Below, one piece after another: positions 62,020 through 64,000 of a DNA stretch of 64,000 bases. The notes under the pieces are model-generated. The model saw only the letters and a list, made by a program, of their open reading frames with translations, did no database searches and was not told where the DNA came from. The translations under genes were made by a program, and so were the position numbers. This DNA comes from Paenibacillus flagellatus. GTDB lineage: Bacteria > Bacillota > Bacilli > Paenibacillales > NBRC-103111. How positions within the stretch are numbered: the first letter of the stretch is position 1; each line of letters opens with the position of its first letter. The stretch is taken from NCBI RefSeq assembly GCF_003217775.1, contig NZ_QJVJ01000001.1, positions 310,001-374,000 on the forward strand. Reading direction: 5' to 3'.

Positions 62020-63282
62020 TCAAAGGCGAAAATAAGCCGTTTCTGTGGAATTCTTTTTCGTTACCTGTAAAAGTTCCCGCTCATATTCGAATGCAAGTGA
62101 TTTGCGTGAAAAATTATTTTTGACAAAATCATACCCCTTCTCCCCAAGTTGTTTCGCGTGAGCCCTGTCTTTGTAGAGTAGCAACAACTTTTGCCTAAAC
62201 TCCATGGGCGATTCCGGGTCGAAGAAATAGCCGGAATGGCTCTTTTCGACCAACTCTCGCGCAACGCCATCAATTCCAATTAGAATAGGCTTTGCACATG
62301 ACATATAGTCAAAAACTTTGTTCGGGTACACTGTTTTAAATGTATCGTTTTTTTGCAAAACTGCGGTGCAAACATCCGAAGCTCGGCAAAAGTCCGGCAT
62401 TACTGATTTAGGTTGTGGTGCCACAAACAAAATGTTTCGAAGCCCTTTTTCCTGCGCAACCTTTTGCAGCATTTCTTTTTCCATACCGTCTCCGACAAGC
62501 AAAAATATAACATCCTGCAAATCTTTACAAGCCTCGGCCGCATGAATCAGTGATATCAGATGGTTCGCCACACCATGTGCTCCAAAGTAAGAAACAACGA
62601 ATTTGCCGTTTAATCCATACTTCTCGCGCACCCAATTGTCCGTTTCTCCAGGTTGAAACACATCTAAATCTGCGCCGTTCGGTACAAAGATAATCTTTTC
62701 ATTCGGGACCCCTTTCTCCCGAACCAGCTTATCTTGAAAAGCGGGTGTAAGCACGTTGATTTTTTTGGCGAATCGATATGACCATTTCTCCACAATGTAT
62801 GCAGCCCGTATAAGAAATTTATTTTTTAAAACTCCTGTATCAATAGCCGATTCTGGCCATAAATCTCGCACTTCGAACACCATCGGAACACGCTTGAACC
62901 AACTGATTAGGATGCCCGTAATACCGACAAACAAAGGAGGAGAAGTTACAATTAAAACGTCATGCCTTGGAACTTTCAGCAAACATGCAACGAACGAGGA
63001 AACTGTGAATGACATATACGCCCATAATCTTCCGGCAAAGGAACTATTGTATGCTTCCGATACATAAGTCCGATATACTGTTGTTTGCTCCGACTTTTTT
63101 TGTTTGGAGATGAACTTGCCCTTGTACTGTCTTTGCTTTTTTCCTGTCGAATAGTTCACGTTCCCTGCCACAACTGTGATTTCGTGACCCTGCTCTTCCC
63201 AATACTTCACAAACTGGTTGAATCTCAGCCCACCGGGTTCCCCGTCATCCAAAAAATACTGATGCAACAGCAGAATTTTCAC
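62020..63282 (-). CDS. Glycosyltransferase family 4 (WbuB-like)
   Basis: 420 residues, GT-B fold. MKILLLHQYFLDDGEPGGLRFNQFVKYWEEQGHEITVVAG is the acceptor-side start typical of WbuB-like enzymes, followed by DVLIVTSPPLFVGITG, VFEVRDLWPES and the C-terminal VYPNKVFDYMSCAKPILIGIDGVARELVE region (E/D nucleotide-binding site). Retaining glycosyltransferases of this kind extend lipid-linked O-antigen or exopolysaccharide units. Sugar specificity unknown. Confidence 0.88.
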   Translation of the reverse strand: MKILLLHQYFLDDGEPGGLRFNQFVKYWEEQGHEITVVAGNVNYSTGKKQRQYKGKFISKQKKSEQTTVYRTYVSEAYNSSFAGRLWAYMSFTVSSFVACLLKVPRHDVLIVTSPPLFVGITGILISWFKRVPMVFEVRDLWPESAIDTGVLKNKFLIRAAYIVEKWSYRFAKKINVLTPAFQDKLVREKGVPNEKIIFVPNGADLDVFQPGETDNWVREKYGLNGKFVVSYFGAHGVANHLISLIHAAEACKDLQDVIFLLVGDGMEKEMLQKVAQEKGLRNILFVAPQPKSVMPDFCRASDVCTAVLQKNDTFKTVYPNKVFDYMSCAKPILIGIDGVARELVEKSHSGYFFDPESPMEFRQKLLLLYKDRAHAKQLGEKGYDFVKNNFSRKSLAFEYERELLQVTKKNSTETAYFRL

Positions 63283-63317
63283 CGTTTTCCCCTTTCCAAA
63301 CCGTTCGATCGGCCTGA

Positions 63318-64000
63318 TTAGCCTGCCAATCTGCTGCCTTGTTGAAAACTGTTGACGATCTTTTGCGCATTTTTGACGATATTAAAGTGTTCCGATACCC
63401 ACACGCGTCCAGCAGCCCCGACCAAACGCCGTTTGTTTCGCTCATTAATTAAAAGCTCAAGGCAATCAGCCAACTGGACCTCGTTCTTTTGATCTACTAG
63501 AAATCCGGTTCCATCTGCGATCAATTCGCCAATACCACCAGTATTCGTAGAGATAACAGGAATCCCATAACCCATTGCTTCCATCAGCGAAACAGGGATC
63601 CCCTCTCGCTCCATGTCATCGGTTATAATACTGGGTAACGCAACGATATCGACTTCTTGGTTTCGATACATCGATATAATTTCATTATGAGGCACCCTAC
63701 CCTTGAACAAGACTTTTCCCGCCAAGCCGTACTCCTTCACTTGCTGTTGCAAGCTTTCCTGCAAAGGGCCATCGCCCATAAGCAAACATTGAAAATCGTT
63801 TACTTTACGTTCATTCAAAATTTTGCAAGCTTCAATAAGATAACGATGTCCTTTCTTTTCTATTAAATTGGCCGGGCATGCGATGACAACCGGCTTCTCT
63901 ACCTGTAACTCTGAGGGAACCCATGTTTCTTCCGGCATCCAAACTCCCATGTAGATGATCTTAATTTTATCGTTGTATCCGTCTCCGATCAGTTCGATCA
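63318..64000 (-). CDS. Glycosyltransferase family 4 (partial, N-terminus outside window)
   Basis: The last 227 codons are in the window; the frame stays open to the edge (IELIGDGYNDKIKIIYMGVW). ACPANLIEKKGHRYLIEACKIL, LMGDGPLQESLQQQVKE, FKGRVPHNEIISMY and PVSLMEAMGYGIPVISTNTGGIGELIADGTGFLV are the conserved donor-binding C-terminal half of GT4 enzymes such as AmsK and WcaL. ATG 63950 is an internal Met rather than the start. First gene of the visible cluster. Confidence 0.88.
   Translation of the reverse strand, partial: IELIGDGYNDKIKIIYMGVWMPEETWVPSELQVEKPVVIACPANLIEKKGHRYLIEACKILNERKVNDFQCLLMGDGPLQESLQQQVKEYGLAGKVLFKGRVPHNEIISMYRNQEVDIVALPSIITDDMEREGIPVSLMEAMGYGIPVISTNTGGIGELIADGTGFLVDQKNEVQLADCLELLINERNKRRLVGAAGRVWVSEHFNIVKNAQKIVNSFQQGSRLAG

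Overview
The window looks like chromosome of a spore-forming, high-GC Firmicute of the Paenibacillaceae type (Paenibacillus or Cohnella-like; inference). Pointers are a cotJA-cotJB-cotJC spore-coat operon, strong AGGAGG-type ribosome sites with frequent TTG and GTG starts, a T-box riboswitch, a sufCDSB cluster, a YfkAB radical SAM protein and several sugar ABC transporters, one of them next to a YesM/YesN-type two-component system. No rRNA, tRNA, CRISPR array or intact insertion sequence was seen.

Layout. 1-3.9 kb: a carbohydrate ABC operon on the minus strand (binding protein, three tandem 40-bp hairpin repeats, two permeases, edge-truncated ATPase), divergent from a sugar kinase-murQ pair that points to amino-sugar or MurNAc recovery. 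6-11.3 kb: TSUP permease, HemY-type oxidase, PrmC-like methylase, AraC regulator and a sugar isomerase. 11.4-17.1 kb: a DUF4091 protein and a 1240-residue secreted CBM9/heparinase-like enzyme, probably for polysaccharide breakdown. 17.1-18.4 kb: a non-coding stretch with a heptanucleotide minisatellite, four evenly spaced palindromes, and then a promoter, a T-box with Asp (GAC) specifier and an Asp/Asn-codon-rich leader ORF ahead of an archaeal-type, probably non-discriminating aspartyl-tRNA synthetase. This leader is the most unusual item in the window. 19.8-24 kb: a second sugar isomerase behind a LacI-like operator, a Tat-exported beta-helix protein, and cotJ. 24.2-31 kb: a second sugar ABC system divergent from its likely sensor kinase and AraC-type response regulator. 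31-41.8 kb: envelope and housekeeping genes (two UppP paralogues, AI-2E transporter, CNNM/CBS protein, YfkAB, HD-GYP protein, 5'-nucleotidase, fused MoaD-MoaE, NlpC/P60 lipoprotein). 42-45.3 kb: an AT-rich patch with an RCC1-repeat secreted protein and two small secreted proteins. 45.4-50.3 kb: sufCDSB behind a PerR/Fur-like operator and without sufU. 50.3-54.3 kb: DUF1802, a tiny membrane protein, Dps, and mtnK-mtnA (methionine salvage).

From about 54.4 kb to the end there is a clearly lower-GC, tightly packed minus-strand polysaccharide cluster: GT4 glycosyltransferases, a WecC-type dehydrogenase, two initiating sugar-phosphate transferases, a PglD-like acetyltransferase, an EpsN-like aminotransferase, GalU, a formyltransferase and a FemAB-like protein. 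Together these suggest an exopolysaccharide or surface glycan containing a modified 4-amino sugar and a uronic acid; it may have been acquired horizontally. Function calls rest on recognition of motifs and family resemblance by eye; no database search was run.
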